From NCBI GenBank assembly GCA_964247055.1, contig OZ176053.1, positions 4,526,001 to 4,590,000 of the forward strand: a stretch of DNA of 64,000 bases, in the 5' to 3' direction. The notes beneath the pieces are model-generated. The model was not told the DNA's origin and made no database searches. It worked only from the letters and a program-made list of their open reading frames with translations. Made by a program: the position numbers and the translations under genes. This DNA comes from Paragordius varius (lineage: Eukaryota > Nematomorpha). Each line of letters starts with the position of its first letter. Positions within the stretch are counted from its first letter, which is position 1. This document shows positions 38,301-50,535 of this stretch, one piece after another.

Positions 38301-40182
38301 TAGATGACAATAAAATAGTTTAAAATGATGTGTCTAAAAAAATTGTTTATTAGGTTGTTTATATACAGAAAAACTTTAAATTATTAAGATAATCGAAAAT
38401 TAAAAGCAAATATTTTAGAGAAAGAAGGCCACCATAATTTTTATACCTTGATTTAATTTTACCGATTGTTTTGGGTTGTGAAATAATTAATAGAGATGAA
38501 AATTGGTAGCACACTCAATTTTAGTTCATAATTGGAATCATTTAGCTTATATAGAAAAAACCAAGGATCATAAAATATTGTTTTCTTGATAAAAAAATTA
38601 TGTCTTTTAATTTTTACGTTTTGTCCTTATAATATTATTGTGCAATGGATTTTTTAAATAATGTCCAATAATTTCACACATATTCGTAAATTAGTTATTT
38701 AACATATTTTCAAATTTTTTATGTCATTTCATCGCTATAGGTAAAAGCTATTCTAGTCAACATATTTGGTGGTATAGTCAATTGCGCTGTCATTGCAAAT
38801 GGCATAAGGAATGCGTGCCAAAGCATAAGTCTTAAGATACCTTTAATTGTGCGACTGGAAGGTAAATATTTTTACCCTATTTATAATATAAAAGGATTCA
38901 CTTTATCAACAGTGTAGCTATATAAGAATTAATTGATGTATTTATTAAATTAATTAATGGGTTTAGGCAATAACCTAATATATATATATATATATATAAT
39001 ATTTAGCTAATTGATCAAAATTTAAGAATACAAAATTAATATGGTTTTTTTAAATAAACCGTTATATTAGTAATTATATGGTAAAAAAAATATTCATACA
39101 TTTACTTTAAGTCAAAACATAGGTCCCAAAAATGTCAGTCAAAGGTTTTATTAACTAATGTATAACATTAGGGAATGTTACTAAAAGTTTTGATATTATC
39201 AAAAAGTATCAATTTAGCCTCATCTAATAAAGACACTAATTTACATTATTTAGCCTGGAAAGTATTTTGATTAAAGATTCTGACATTAAATTGGGATTTT
39301 TGTTAGAAATTATAAGTTACATATCTGAAATTTGAATTAAATGATATTTATCTTATTGTAAGGCATCAATTTAGTATATTTGCATTAGACAAAATTATGA
39401 AAAGATATTTTAACATTTGTTGTATTAATTGCTATTTGAATCTTGGCCGAACATTAATTACTAAATGGCCTCTAACGGTACGAATTAAACACTTCAATAT
39501 AAAAATGGTTGTAAATAGAATTGTGATTTTTTGCAAAATATTTTATTTTTTGAATGAGACAATTCATAATGTTTTTTAAAGATTCGTTTGAATCTATGAG
39601 TTGTTATAAATAAAACATTTTCGGTTACTTATTGGTTTCTTCATTCATACATTAATATATTGTAAAAATCATTTACGGCAGTATTGCCATCCTTTTTTGT
39701 TCACGCCCCACCAAATTGAAAAAAAAATTTTGCGCCCTCTTCTCGAAAAATCCAAGATAAAAATGTAAAATATATTATAATAATATTAAAATCCCAATCA
39801 ATAATTCTTTCCTTATATCTGCATTTTTTGGAATAATTTCCATATCGGTGACAAATTCGCACGCCTAATATCGTCCAATTTGTTTCTAGTTTTATTTTTT
39901 AATTAAATTCTCTAAATTTTCCCACCCCCCTCCCCCCTAGATTTCTATGCCCCCATTTGGGAACCACTGATTTAAGGGATCAATTTTGTTCTTTTTTGCA
40001 TATTTATTTAACTGCAAATTTATATTTGTAATATATTTATGACAAAAAAATAACTATTACATTTGTATAATTCAGGCACGAACGTAGAAGAAGGCAAAAA
40101 GATATTAGAAAAAAGTGGATTGAATATTATCACTGCCAATAATTTGGATGAAGCTGCGAAAAAAGCTGTGGCCAGCATATAA
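34814..40182 (+). CDS. SUCLG2: Succinyl-CoA ligase beta subunit, GDP-forming type, mitochondrial
   Basis: Nine exons: 34814-34988, 35011-35110, 35135-35225, 35545-35697, 36813-37002, 37587-37748, 38087-38229, 38741-38861 and 40076-40182. They give 413 residues (human SUCLG2 432). The start [20 protein letters not shown] is a basic, acid-free mitochondrial presequence. The ATP-grasp part has [38 protein letters not shown] and ITKQT. Then come [40 protein letters not shown] and [15 protein letters not shown]. The ligase part has [27 protein letters not shown] and [12 protein letters not shown], and ends [12 protein letters not shown]. With the alpha subunit it converts succinyl-CoA to succinate in the TCA cycle. 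[11 protein letters not shown] and [11 protein letters not shown] resemble SUCLG2 more than SUCLA2. Two introns are ultrashort (22 and 24 nt); the others hold MITE fragments, an AT microsatellite and a hAT MITE. Confidence 0.95.
35321..35359. repeat. (AT)n microsatellite
   Basis: About 19 perfect AT units in an intron of SUCLG2. Confidence 0.9.
38390..38645. repeat. Degenerate family A MITE
   Basis: The right end reads TTTTTACGTTTTGTCCTTATA. The interior keeps the AAATTGGTAGCACACTCAA-type block of other family A copies. The left end has decayed. A shorter relative ending ATCTTTACTGTAG lies near 35880-35965. Confidence 0.45.
39679..39969. mobile_element. hAT-type MITE with 8-bp target duplication
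   Basis: The element runs from CAGTATTGCC to GGGAACCACTG. It is flanked by ATTTACGG (39671-39678) and ATTTAAGG (39970-39977), which match at 7 of 8 positions, the duplication size expected of hAT elements. The right end complements the CAGTGGTTCC end of the fragment at 2795. The right part contains a C-rich run. It sits in the last SUCLG2 intron and is non-coding. Confidence 0.7.
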
Positions 40183-40308
40183 TATTTATTATCTAAACAT
40201 ATATATCTGGGAGGAATAAATTATTTTGCAATTCAATCATTAATAAATACAATAATTATAGAAAAAACTTAAAAGCTATTTTCCCTCTTAACATTACATT
40301 AAAAATTG

Positions 40309-40551
40309 AAATTATACGGACAAAAGGTAAAATTATAAAGACAAATATTTTTTTTTCTAAAAGACAGCCATACTTTTTAAATCTAGATTTATATCAATAT
40401 AACTCATTGTTTAAATTGGCAAAGGTTAAATAAATCAATTTTATAATTTACGAATGTAATTAATAGCTTATATGTGAAAAAGGTTGAAAAATATGGTTGT
40501 CTTTTATAAAAAATATTCTTCTTAGTATGTTTACGTTTTGTCCGTATAATT
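40309..40551. mobile_element. Tc1-like MITE, family A, copy 3
   Basis: Well-preserved inverted ends: AAATTATACGGACAAAA at 40309 and TTTACGTTTTGTCCGTATAA to 40551. The outer TACAGTAAAAATTGAA extension is visible on the right, complemented to 40563. The copy lies just past the SUCLG2 stop and poly(A) signal (AATAAA near 40216). Confidence 0.8.
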
Positions 40552-40885
40552 CAATTTTTACTGTAATTAGCGAATCATGATTGTTAAAATATGACGATAT
40601 AATTATTGATGCATGCTTGATAAAAGCATTAAACCATGCAATAATTTTAAGCCCTCTCCAGGGTTAGCGGCATAAATTTGATTAAAATATAAACTAATTT
40701 TGGTTTTCCTCACATATTAATTGAAGCTTGAGGCCATTTTTTAACAATTCAGCAATTATATCCTCGTTAATTATTAAATATACCTAGCGAAAATTTAATA
40801 ATAAATATGCCGATATCAAATATTTTATAACTTTCAAGTTGTTTAGATATGTACAATGTTCACAAAAAAATAAGATGTTGAAATA

Positions 40886-40917
<32 letters not shown>

Positions 40918-43193
40918 GATATTCTGATAGGAAAATGTATCAAGGCCATCATGGTGCTTTTGGTTTTGGCCCTTACGGGTGATTTAAGAAAGTTGTAACA
41001 CTTTTGTGGTAAATGCTTCATATCAGAAAATGGCAAAATTTGGGCACATCTTTAGAATTAAATTTTTGGTGAAAACTAAATGCTTCATTCCAAAAATATC
41101 ACTAAAATATATTATAACTACTTGTGAAAAGCAAAACAAAATTTTTATAATATTTTAATTTTTAGATGTGGGCTCAAAAACTTCTAAATTTTTTGCTCTT
41201 TTAAAATGGGCCTAGCGCAAAAATGCCAATAGGGAGCGAAAATTTTAAATATTTACTATATTTTGACATAAAAAAATATTTTTGAAAAATTCATACTTAA
41301 AAAAAATGAAGCGTTTTTCATGCTATTTTAAAGCATGATGGAAACGGTGTAAAAACGATTTAAAATATTTTAAAAACATTTTTTTTATATAATTTAATGA
41401 ATGATATTAATTTCTATAACCTCAAAATTTGATTAAAATATTCGCTTGTCTTCAAGATTATATATTATGTTTTTCTGCAAAAATTCAGCCAACTTAAAAG
41501 TAAACGTACCTTAAATTTTTATCAATTCGAATCGGCCGCGCCCTCACGTTTTTCGGAAAAATGGTTCCAAGCCAATAATTGTGTATCCTAATTTCAAAGA
41601 TGGGTCCCAACAGTGGGCCAAATATTGCTTCAAGATCACTATATCTTTTTAAATATTATTTTTTAACACGTGGGCTCTCGTGGACTAATTTAAAAAATGG
41701 CTCAATTTTTTGAATTCGAATGAACCAAAATTGATTTTAATATTTAAAAAAAAATCTACTAGGTGGCGAAACTAAGTTAAAAACAAATGCCCTAGTGGCC
41801 TTATAATTTTATATTACACTTAAAAAATATCCACCCTTGAATTTGAATGTGCTTACTTATTTTTCGGGGTAATATTAGTTTATATAATTCAGAAAACGGC
41901 TCGGTCACCTCGGCACATTTATAAATAAAAAAATTTCCGCTTTGAAATTAAAATTAGCCTATACATTTTCCCGAAATTCGTTTAAAAGCCCTTTTTCTTG
42001 TTTATAAATATGGAGATTGTCTGTTTTGGAAAAAAATATAAAATATTTTCGACAATAACTTTTATATAAATATTTAAGGGGCTAATATGGACACTTTTGA
42101 ATCAAATCTGTAATACTCCATGCAATCCTTCTGCAGTAAAAACGAAAAATAAAATATTTTACATCTTAAGGTATTTTATTGTTAAAGCGCACATTATTCC
42201 AAAATAATTTCTTTAATCCAAAAAAATTATTAACATTTATAATAAGTAATTGCCGAAAGTCTCAAATTTTTCTGCACCTCTAGAAATAGCTTTATTTCTA
42301 AAAATAAGCCAACAAATGCTAAATGTCCAACAATTTCTAATATATGCTAAATCAGGGGTGCTCAACACGCGACCTTTCAAAATATTTCTGCAGCCCGCTA
42401 GAAATTTCAAATACAAATTTACTAAATTTAAGTAAAGTTGATTTTCTTTAACAATTATTTGAATAAATTTTCCCGAAGTTCGGCCATGAACTAGCAATGT
42501 TGAAATATATGATAGATAGTTTTTAGAATAATAAAATGTTTGTTAATGCCCGTATATTTATGCGGCCTGCAAGATTTTTTGATCCGAAAATGCGATCCGC
42601 GAAGCCATTTGTGTTGGACATTTTTGGGCTAGATTATGGCATCAAAAAAACATTTATGGAAAATGGCTTAAAATTTGATTACCAAAATTTAGATAAACCG
42701 TATATTATGGTATTTAGAAGCATAGTGGAAACTGTATAAAAATATTTAGCCACATATTATTTGTTTACTTAAAGAAAAATATTTACAAACGAGAAAAGTT
42801 TGGAAATGTCCGAATTTGGAAAAGTCCCATACTCAAAAACGAGCTCGATAAGTAAAAAATTTTTTTCACAGATCTGAGCCCAACACCATAAAGAATCAGA
42901 AAATTGTAAAAATTTAAGCAGAAAATTCTACAAAATTTTGTTGCACAGTGTTATTTGCATGATACAAATTATAGCGATGATAATGTATTCAAATTAGTTT
43001 ACACATATTTTTGTATTAGGATGCAAATACCGTATCTATTAGTATACTTATAATTTATATGTCTTGTGCAAATACCGTCATAAACTAGCTTTAATTTATA
43101 TTTGTGTTGTTATCATACAAATTACTTTCATAGAAAATTGAATGGTTGAAATTGTTTTCATTCTCCGATTATAGTTTTTTTAAGCAACATCAA

Positions 43194-44170
43194 TTAAAAC
43201 TCTTGATAAATTATAATAATTTTGAAGAGAACTTGTTTTTTTTCGTCGTACAATCTCTTAATTCTGCAATATTGTTCCCATGATGTGGTGCATTTAGGTT
43301 TTTTTTCATAATGAAATTTTAATTCGTGAAAAAAACATTCACTAGGATTGAGTTGGGGCGAATAAGGTGGTAAATATATAAGCTTGTTTCTTAAATTATC
43401 CAAAATAGAATATTTATTAATGGGTGCGTTGTCGCAAATGACAAACGCATCTTGTGGTAACATGGCCAAAGACTCCTCCAAAAATGGCTTAAAAGTCTCG
43501 CCATTGAACGCTCCCTGTTTGATGCTATAATTAACAACACCCTGTATGCCAATCATACACAACTAAGAGACGTTTTACCTATAATAAAATAAAGATATAC
43601 CTTTAAAGCCTTAGGCCTGTTCTGACGGTGCCCAACCGAATATATATTTTGCTATCAATGACCCTGACTCATCTAAATAATAGATTTTGTCCAAGGGTGT
43701 ACCGTTCACAAGACAGGCATACTCAAATTGTTTCTGAATAACCAATAAGGAATTGCGCTGTTGAGGTTCCATAATAATACACCTTTTGCGCGTGTAGTTT
43801 ATTATTTTAAATATTTATATAAGTTTTGGATATTTTGCATTCTGTTGGTAACTTATTGAGATTATCATGGACAGTCAATTCACAATCACTATCGAGTATT
43901 GTTTTGACCTGCCTGACTAGACCTTCATTGCATTTCGTTTTCCCACCCTTTTTCAATGGGTCTTTCTCTATTCCCAGAGTCATGCTTCGTCTCACAGGAT
44001 TTATGGAAATTATAGACATGTCCAAATCATCTACAAAATAACGAGACGATAATTCATGATTTCTGGGATTCCCGAAAATTTTGAAGGCCTCACCCTTTTA
44101 TTAATTTGACGAAAAATGATATTCAAAAATTAACAAAAACGGTACCTTCCTTTTTCCTCTATTAATAAAT
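43194..44170 (-). pseudogene. Decayed IS630/Tc1/mariner-type DDE transposase
   Basis: The coding parts are broken. An N-terminal helix-turn-helix-like part lies at about 44025-43810 (KCNEGLVRQVKTILDSDCEL). A middle part at about 43790-43610 has the first catalytic Asp (IYYLDESG) and ends in a stop. The C-terminal part at 43562-43194 reads CMIGIQGVVNYS, then FVICDNAP with the second Asp, then LIYLPPYSPQLNPSECFFHE with the final Glu. The parts lie in different frames. One junction could be a 22-nt intron, but another needs a frameshift, so the gene is probably dead. Only 30 residues separate the second Asp from the Glu, where 34-35 is usual. Enzymes of this type cut and paste at TA, matching the TA-flanked element around it. 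Confidence 0.75.
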
Positions 44171-46664
44171 TTGTCATATTTTCATTCCCGATTTCATTGA
44201 CACCTAAAGTCTAAATAAAAAAAACCATCGTTGCCAGGCACAATACAATTTTGTGTCTGTCTTATACCAGCGTCAACATATTCTGAATCTAACATTATAA
44301 ATGAAAAAAATACCCGCAATACCATCGAATCAAATTGATTATTTAATATAGTCCGTGAATATCCCTTTTATCGTTCCCATATCAAAACAAAAAAAATTAT
44401 AATTGAGATAAAAAAGACCATTTTCCCAACTTTTATACAGTAATTTTAAGTGAAGGGTTAGTTTTTAGTGTATTTTCATTTTTTACCAAAGATTTCCGAC
44501 GCCCTTCCCCCACACTTCTTTTACTTTTTTGATGAAGATGATATGGCTAATACCATAGAGCTCTTGTTTTTCCATTCTTTAACAAATATTTATACCCATT
44601 TAACAAAAAAAAGCAAATTTTTGATAAAATAAAGCATACATGACTGTAGCTCTATTTTTCTAATAAATGCAGTATCATTTTCATACACTATCTCTATGAT
44701 CTAAAGCCAAACTAATAGACTCTTAAAAGAAAAAAAAACTGCAAAATTTTAGCTAAAACGGCCTTTAAAATAGTGGGGCTAAAACTATCCCCCAAAAAAC
44801 CATCTACAAAAACACTATTTTTTGCGAAAAGATAATTTAATCAAAATGGTGCCTAACTAGCTAGATAGGGAGCTTTATTCTTCAAACCAAATATTATTTA
44901 TATAGTTTGTTATCTAGGTTATATATTTTTGCCATCCCCTCTAGTGCCTTTTAAACAATATCATTTCAAAGTTGGCCTGTATCGAAGTTTTAAACAGCAT
45001 ATATTTGCCAGTCTCATTATATGGGCACAGTTATTGAGACAATTAGAGTCTTTTTTGAAAATAAAAGCTTTTTTATCTACATTAACGTTTGATAAATTCC
45101 TTTAGACGGAATTCCTATAAATATCTAATTGATAATGAAGTGTTGAAATAAAAATAAAACAGTGCACAAAATCAGTTTTTAATTTAACTTGAAGAAATGT
45201 GTATTTTAGAAGATTATTTTTTAAATTTATAGGTAAAGAAATGTTTAAATTAAAATGATATGTTAGAAATGTTTAAATCATTCAACCATATAAATAATAC
45301 CAACTATATATCTTTAAAATATAAAATATTAACTTAAAATATCAAATACATTTTGTTTCAGCGGGCAAAAACCCTCAAAAAATTGGGTAAATTAACATTT
45401 TTTGACAATATTTTTTATTATCAAAATATAGTCAATCAAATTTTATTTTATCTTTTTGGATGTTAATAATATTGAAGATATCATTGTGAATAGCTTTTTT
45501 ACCTTTATTTTTAAAAATAAAATTCATTACACCTTTTTTGGTGTTTTTTTTATTTAAAAAGGTTAAAATTTCTGAGTTAGAGACTCTTTATTTCATCTGA
45601 TATTTTTGAATATTGCCTATATATCTGTTCAACAGTAGTAAATTTTATGCCTAAAAATATAAAAAATAATCCTAACAAAATATTTTTTTTAAATTTAAAA
45701 TGGTAAAAATATTGCACCTCAACACCGAAAAATCTAAATATATATATAAACTAATTTGAATACATAAAGTCCAATAATCTAAATATAAATAGCTCTAAAA
45801 CCCAACCGAAATATGCGACAATAATCAAAATCAAAAATTTGGTGGTTCAAAAAGCTGTTAATTTACATATAATATAGACTTATTTTTCTTTAGCTATTTT
45901 AAATTCAAAGAAAATGACAGAAAAGTTTGTGTTTGTATCATGCGCCTAAAGTGCGACAGAATGCATATATTTATTGGCCTAATGTTATAAATACTTTATA
46001 AAATATATAAATTTAAATGCCCTGCCTTAAGAAACTACCCTTAAAGGTAATCAATGTTAATATCAGAAAAAAATGGTGTAATTTGCATTAATTTAAATGT
46101 TAATACAAATATGTCATGTTGTCTGAATTTATGACTTCAGTACTCTAGATTAGTAGTTTTCTGCATCATTATGTAAATGCAATATTAAACAGTTTCAATG
46201 GACTTATTTTAATAATCTTGGATGTTAAAGCATTTTAAACGTCAACTACCCCAATTAAATCATAGACTTTCAAGACAAGATTAGTATTTAACATTTTATA
46301 CGCATATGTAGATATTAACTCAAATTAATACAAGAAATTAAATGAATGATTATGGTCATAAATACACTTTTAGAACCTTTTGCCTCTAGTGTGCCACAGT
46401 TTGAATACCAATCTTCTATAATTTAAAGGGCAAACAGCATAAAAATGATTATAAAAATTTACTGTTAATTGAATTATTAATTTTATTTACGTCCCTAGCA
46501 CATTTTGATTTTCGATTTCTCAACTTTTTAATCCAAAAAATGCCGGCAAAGTAAAAATAATTTTTACATTTTCTCATTGAAATTTGCGTGTTATGCATAT
46601 AAAATGCCAAATAAAAAAATGCCGAGATTGCGCGCTAATTTTAAATATTTGCTAAATTTCATAT
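44171..46664. other. Transposon interior, no gene seen
   Basis: A+T-rich sequence without an open coding segment, splice-bounded exon or recognisable motif. It may be decayed transposon interior. Confidence 0.4.
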
Positions 46665-47228
46665 TAACACTTCAATTTAATTTGGGGTATTTAAATACCC
46701 CATACTAAATTTGAGTTGGGATTTTTAAAAAACTACTGAATGAAACGTTCCAATTTAAAATTATGCACTATCCTAATATAAGTTATATAAATATGCTAAA
46801 ATATCTAAATAAAATTTTGTTTTGAAAAAAAAGTTCCATGTCAAACTACTTCGACGCCATTTTTATTTTACAAAATTTTTGCAAAATATCGTCTTCAATT
46901 AATTTTAAGGGTATAATTAAAGCTAATTTTTTTTATTTAAATTACATCTAACATTGATAGAAATAGAAAAAGTGGGTTATTTTGTATTATTTTCCAATTT
47001 TACCATTGCACACATGTTACGTTGACTAAATTTTTTCCTTTCGGTTTTATCTTAAAATAAGTAATATCAAGTATTTTTGAATAAAAGTTTTTATTCTCGG
47101 TTTATTAATGTTATATAAGTTCTTTCAATATTTTTTACAGAATTCAATTTCAAACAGGCTTGAGGTATTTAAATACCCCAATTTGAATCGAAGGACTAAA
47201 ATGAATGTGTTGTATCCAAGTGTTGAAA
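46665..47228. mobile_element. Palindrome-ended MITE, family B, nested copy
   Basis: The perfect palindrome GGGGTATTTAAATACCCC lies at 46684-46701, and its near-copy AGGTATTTAAATACCCC at 47163-47179, in opposed ends that also carry CACTTC and CGAAGGAC flanks. The interior is homologous to 26133-26790. Confidence 0.65.
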
Positions 47229-48048
47229 GAAATATTTTCTAATGATAAATATTAACATATAATTTTTAACAAATATTGTTTGAACCTTATTTCATACTAT
47301 TTTGAGGCATTAAAACGGTAAAAAATTTAAGATATAAAATTTTGCATAAATTAAATGATGTTAAACATTTCTATGGCTCCGGTTCGTTTACTTAAAAATC
47401 TTTGTTAATTTTGTAAAAATACACAATATTAATTTAATATATTTGAGGGAGACTATTTTTTTAATCATTTTGAGGTGTACAAATGTTTATGATTATATAG
47501 AATAAGTTTTTATCTTAAAGCTTTTTTTAAATATTTCCATCGAGACTCAAAACAGTAAGGAGTACGTTTCAAAAATTTTTGCTATATGTTAATTTTTAAT
47601 TCAAAAAAATATTTTTAGTTGATATGAAAGTTTAGCTTATATAAGATTTTTATCGCACACCGGCGTTTTTTTACTTATATTAAGGGTACTTGCTTATTTT
47701 AAAAAAGCAAAAAAAACGGACGTTTGAAGGCCACATCTAAAAATTAAAATATTTTTTGCTTTTTATATGCTCTTTATGATATATTATTTGTATTTTTTGG
47801 AGTGAAATCTCAAGCTTTCACCAAAAAAATTAAAAAATGTGCGCAAATTTTGCCGTTTTTCGATAAGATGAACTTGCCACAAGTGTAATCTTCAATCACT
47901 CGTTAGAAACTAAAAGCACCATAATAATCCTGGCACATTTCTATCAGAATATATATATATATATATCATCAGGTCAGTTTTCTATATCCTCCCATTTTGA
48001 CACAAAGTATAGGAATATATATAAGTCATATGTTTAATTATTTATATT

Positions 48049-48472
48049 ATGGCCGAACGCCCTGAAGATTTAAATTTACCAGCCTCCATAGTAGCTAGGA
48101 TAATCAAAGAATCTGTATCTATTAATTTATTGTAGCTGCCTGAAGGAACAAATATATCCAAAGAAGCCAGAATTGCAATTTCTAAAGCTGCTAGCGTTTT
48201 TATTCTTTATGCCTCATCAACGTATAGCTTAGTTAAATAATTTCGTAGAGCTAATGCTTATGCAACAGACGCTAAACGGAAGACTTTAACAGCAAATGAT
48301 GTTTTAAATGCTATTGAAGAAATGGGATTCGAAACTTTTATTGAACCATTGAAATTAGCTTTAGACTGTAATTACTAATTTATATACTTTAGCTTTTCGC
48401 CGTAAAAAAATCGAAAAACGAAACTCAACACCACTTGAATCAGAGATTGGTGAACCCTCTGAAGCTTCATGA
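48049..48472 (+). CDS. POLE3: POLE3-like histone-fold subunit (DNA polymerase epsilon / CHRAC)
   Basis: Four exons, 48049-48114, 48136-48221, 48249-48367 and 48393-48472, give 116 residues; human POLE3 has 147. The N-terminus [11 protein letters not shown] is nearly identical to the family. The histone fold follows: [52 protein letters not shown] and [24 protein letters not shown]3 pairs with POLE4 in the leading-strand polymerase and with CHRAC15 in chromatin remodelling. The long acidic tail of vertebrate POLE3 is missing; the protein ends soon after the basic FRRKK helix. All three introns are ultrashort (21, 27 and 25 nt), so the whole gene spans only 424 bp. A TATATAA-like stretch lies about 30 bp upstream of the ATG. 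The gene sits about 95 bp beyond the right end of the 7-kb transposon. Confidence 0.95.
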
Positions 48473-48488
48473 TATTTATAAACATATA

Positions 48489-48523
48489 TTTATTTATACA
48501 ATAATATAAAATATAAAAATAAA
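48489..48523. promoter_or_regulatory. Crossed poly(A) signals of POLE3 and CHMP1
   Basis: AATAAA on the plus strand (48518-48523) serves POLE3, and its complement TTTATT (48489-48494) would serve CHMP1. Each signal lies in the 60-bp gap between the two stop codons. POLE3 transcripts cleaved 10-30 nt past their signal would therefore reach into the CHMP1 coding end. Confidence 0.5.
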
Positions 48524-48532
48524 GAACATATA

Positions 48533-50535
48533 TTAACTTTGTCTTAATTTTGCCAATCTTTGACTAAGATCATCTTGTTCTACTGTTGAAGCTACTGCTG
48601 TTGAAGTCGCTGTTCCAATATTTGTGCTTAATTGACTGGGAAGTTCCATTTTAAGTTCGATTCTATATAAAACAAATAAATTAATTTGTGTTTTTAAAAA
48701 ATTTAAATGTAATTTAAGTAATAACTCTTAGAGACAAATTGGTTTTAAGTAAATAAATAAAACGGCAGGATTTGCTTTTTCACAGATTTTAATGCACGAA
48801 TGTTATTCTTTATTATTCATTTACACTTAACCCTTAAAAATTTCAAACCCTTGATTTCAATTTCAAACTAAAAATAAATTAATGAGTTTTTAATCATTAA
48901 AAATTACGTGTTGATATTTTTAAATAATTATTTCATTTAACATAATACATAAAAAATGATAAACTATACCATAAGGAAATATTTATCAATATTAAATAAA
49001 TTAGCTCAAAAAACATTATATTTTTAGCGTGGATTTGAAAGGTTCAAAGTTATTATGGATTTGTAGTCAGAGGTGAATTTAAAGTTTTAAGGGTAAATTT
49101 GAGGTTAAATATATTTGATTTTAAACAGGTCTGAAAACCCAATTTAAATTTTAAACAATTCATTCTATAGATGTGATATGCGTAAGGGGTTAGGCTTTTC
49201 AAAAGAAACAATTAGAGAAACAAATAAAAATTGTATAAATTTAATTTAGTTGTAATATCTTTAAGTATAACAAATTTGATATTTTTATACATAAAGTAGT
49301 TGGAAGAATTCTTTCAGGCGTCATCTTTATGTGCAACCAATAAAAAGTATATATTTACCTTAATCTGAATTGTTAACTCAGTCATGGTAATTTCGCATGA
49401 TGTAAAAAAAATACATTTTGTGGTCACTTATACCACCTCTCAAAAGAGATTTAAATTGTATTCAAAACTTCACTTTTATACATTTTATCAAGTAAAAACA
49501 ATTTGTAAAGTACCCGGCTTCGTCGGCAGCTTGAATCATTAATTTATCGATTTGTTCCTGAGGAGCTGTGATAGTTGTCGTTGATGTCATGGCATTATCC
49601 ATACATTTTGATTGCACATCTAAATCTTCGAATTCTTGTTCAAATTTGTCCATAAGGGCAGAAACTTTTTCAAGATTCATGGATTGCATAGCGGTATCCA
49701 TCGCTTTAACAACACCAGTCATTGAACCGGTTATCTTAAACATGACACATATAGAATATAAACTTAAAACTACATTTATAAGGGTAAATTCAACAAAAAT
49801 AAACAAAATAAAACTGAAAATATGAACTAATATGTGAAAAGAGTTATACTACCTATGAATAATATCTAATACTTATGGTTAAAATTATTTAATTGTTCAG
49901 CATGGTTTAAACAGGATAAGAATTGGAAAGTTTTTACTGGAACCGAAACCAATAGACGTTTTTGGGAAAAAAATATAATTTTTTAAAATCGGCTACAAAA
50001 TTCGGTTTAAAAAATGATTTTATATATGATTTCTATTCTTTAAAATTTATAAGACGGTTCACCTTTATATTTCATTTTTTTAAATTATTTAAATGGTTTT
50101 TTTTTTCATAAAAATAGCAGTTGGATACACTTTTAAAAATAATAGAGAATATAGGCTATTTGTAAATTTGTATGGAAAAATCACTAATGATAAATTAATT
50201 TTACGGTAACCGAACTTTTTTAAATTTTAAAAAATACCTTTTTCATTGCTGATGCTGTTTGAACTCGATTACTTACTGCATCAATCCTGGCACTCATTCT
50301 CAAATAATTTAAAGCTTCATTCTTTTTTCTAATAGCAGTTTCAGCGTAAATTTTAGCCCCTTCCATATTATTATTTTGTATGGCCTAACAATGACATATT
50401 AATATTACTTTTTTCAATTTGTTTTTTTGTTCAACTTCTTCTTTTTCGCATCGTCTGGCATTCCTCAACATATCTTTGGAAGCGAACTTTAAATTGAATA
50501 TATATTCTAAAATAAGTATAAAGCCTACTATCCAT
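48533..50535 (-). CDS. CHMP1: CHMP1, ESCRT-III subunit
   Basis: Five exons, 50535-50529, 50506-50409, 50384-50238, 49734-49514 and 48662-48533, give 200 residues; human CHMP1A/B have 196-199. The first coding exon is only 7 nt (ATG plus four bases). The protein reads MDKYIFNLKFASKDMLRNAR, then AIQNNNMEGAKIYAETAIRK, NYLRMSARIDAVSNRVQTA, TGSMTGVVKAMDTAMQSMNL, EKVSALMDKFEQEFEDLDVQ, TAPQEQIDKLMIQAADEAG and a C-terminal MIM motif DDLSQRLAKLRQ. The basic helical core and acidic C-terminal half are typical ESCRT-III. CHMP1 binds VPS4 and IST1 through the MIM in late membrane scission and cytokinesis. Two introns are ultrashort (22 and 24 nt). CHMP1A and CHMP1B cannot be separated here. Confidence 0.97.

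Larger units (their letters stand above)
40917..47954. mobile_element. Candidate 7-kb DNA transposon with long inverted ends
   Basis: The left end ATATTCTGATAGGAAAATG (from 40919) and the right end CATTTCTATCAGAATAT (to 47952) are complementary. Similarity continues inward for about 330 bp through shared blocks: GGTGCTTTTRGTTT, GGCAAAATTTGSGCACAT, TTTTTTGGTGAAA and TTTTAATTTTTAGATGTGG. Both ends are embedded in (TA)n, consistent with insertion at TA. The interval carries a decayed DDE transposase on the minus strand and a nested family B element (46665-47228). The arms look only about two thirds alike, so the element is old, or the two ends come from separate copies. Confidence 0.55.

Noticed and set aside
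42237..42739. Genes at 42.2-42.7 kb
   Set aside because: The frames overlap on both strands and include a hAT-type end (CAGGGGTGCTCAACAC). They read as repeat DNA.
20069..50535. ESCRT gene cluster (TSG101 and CHMP1 in one window)
   Set aside because: They lie 23 kb apart with unrelated genes between. Co-occurrence of two ESCRT genes is probably chance.
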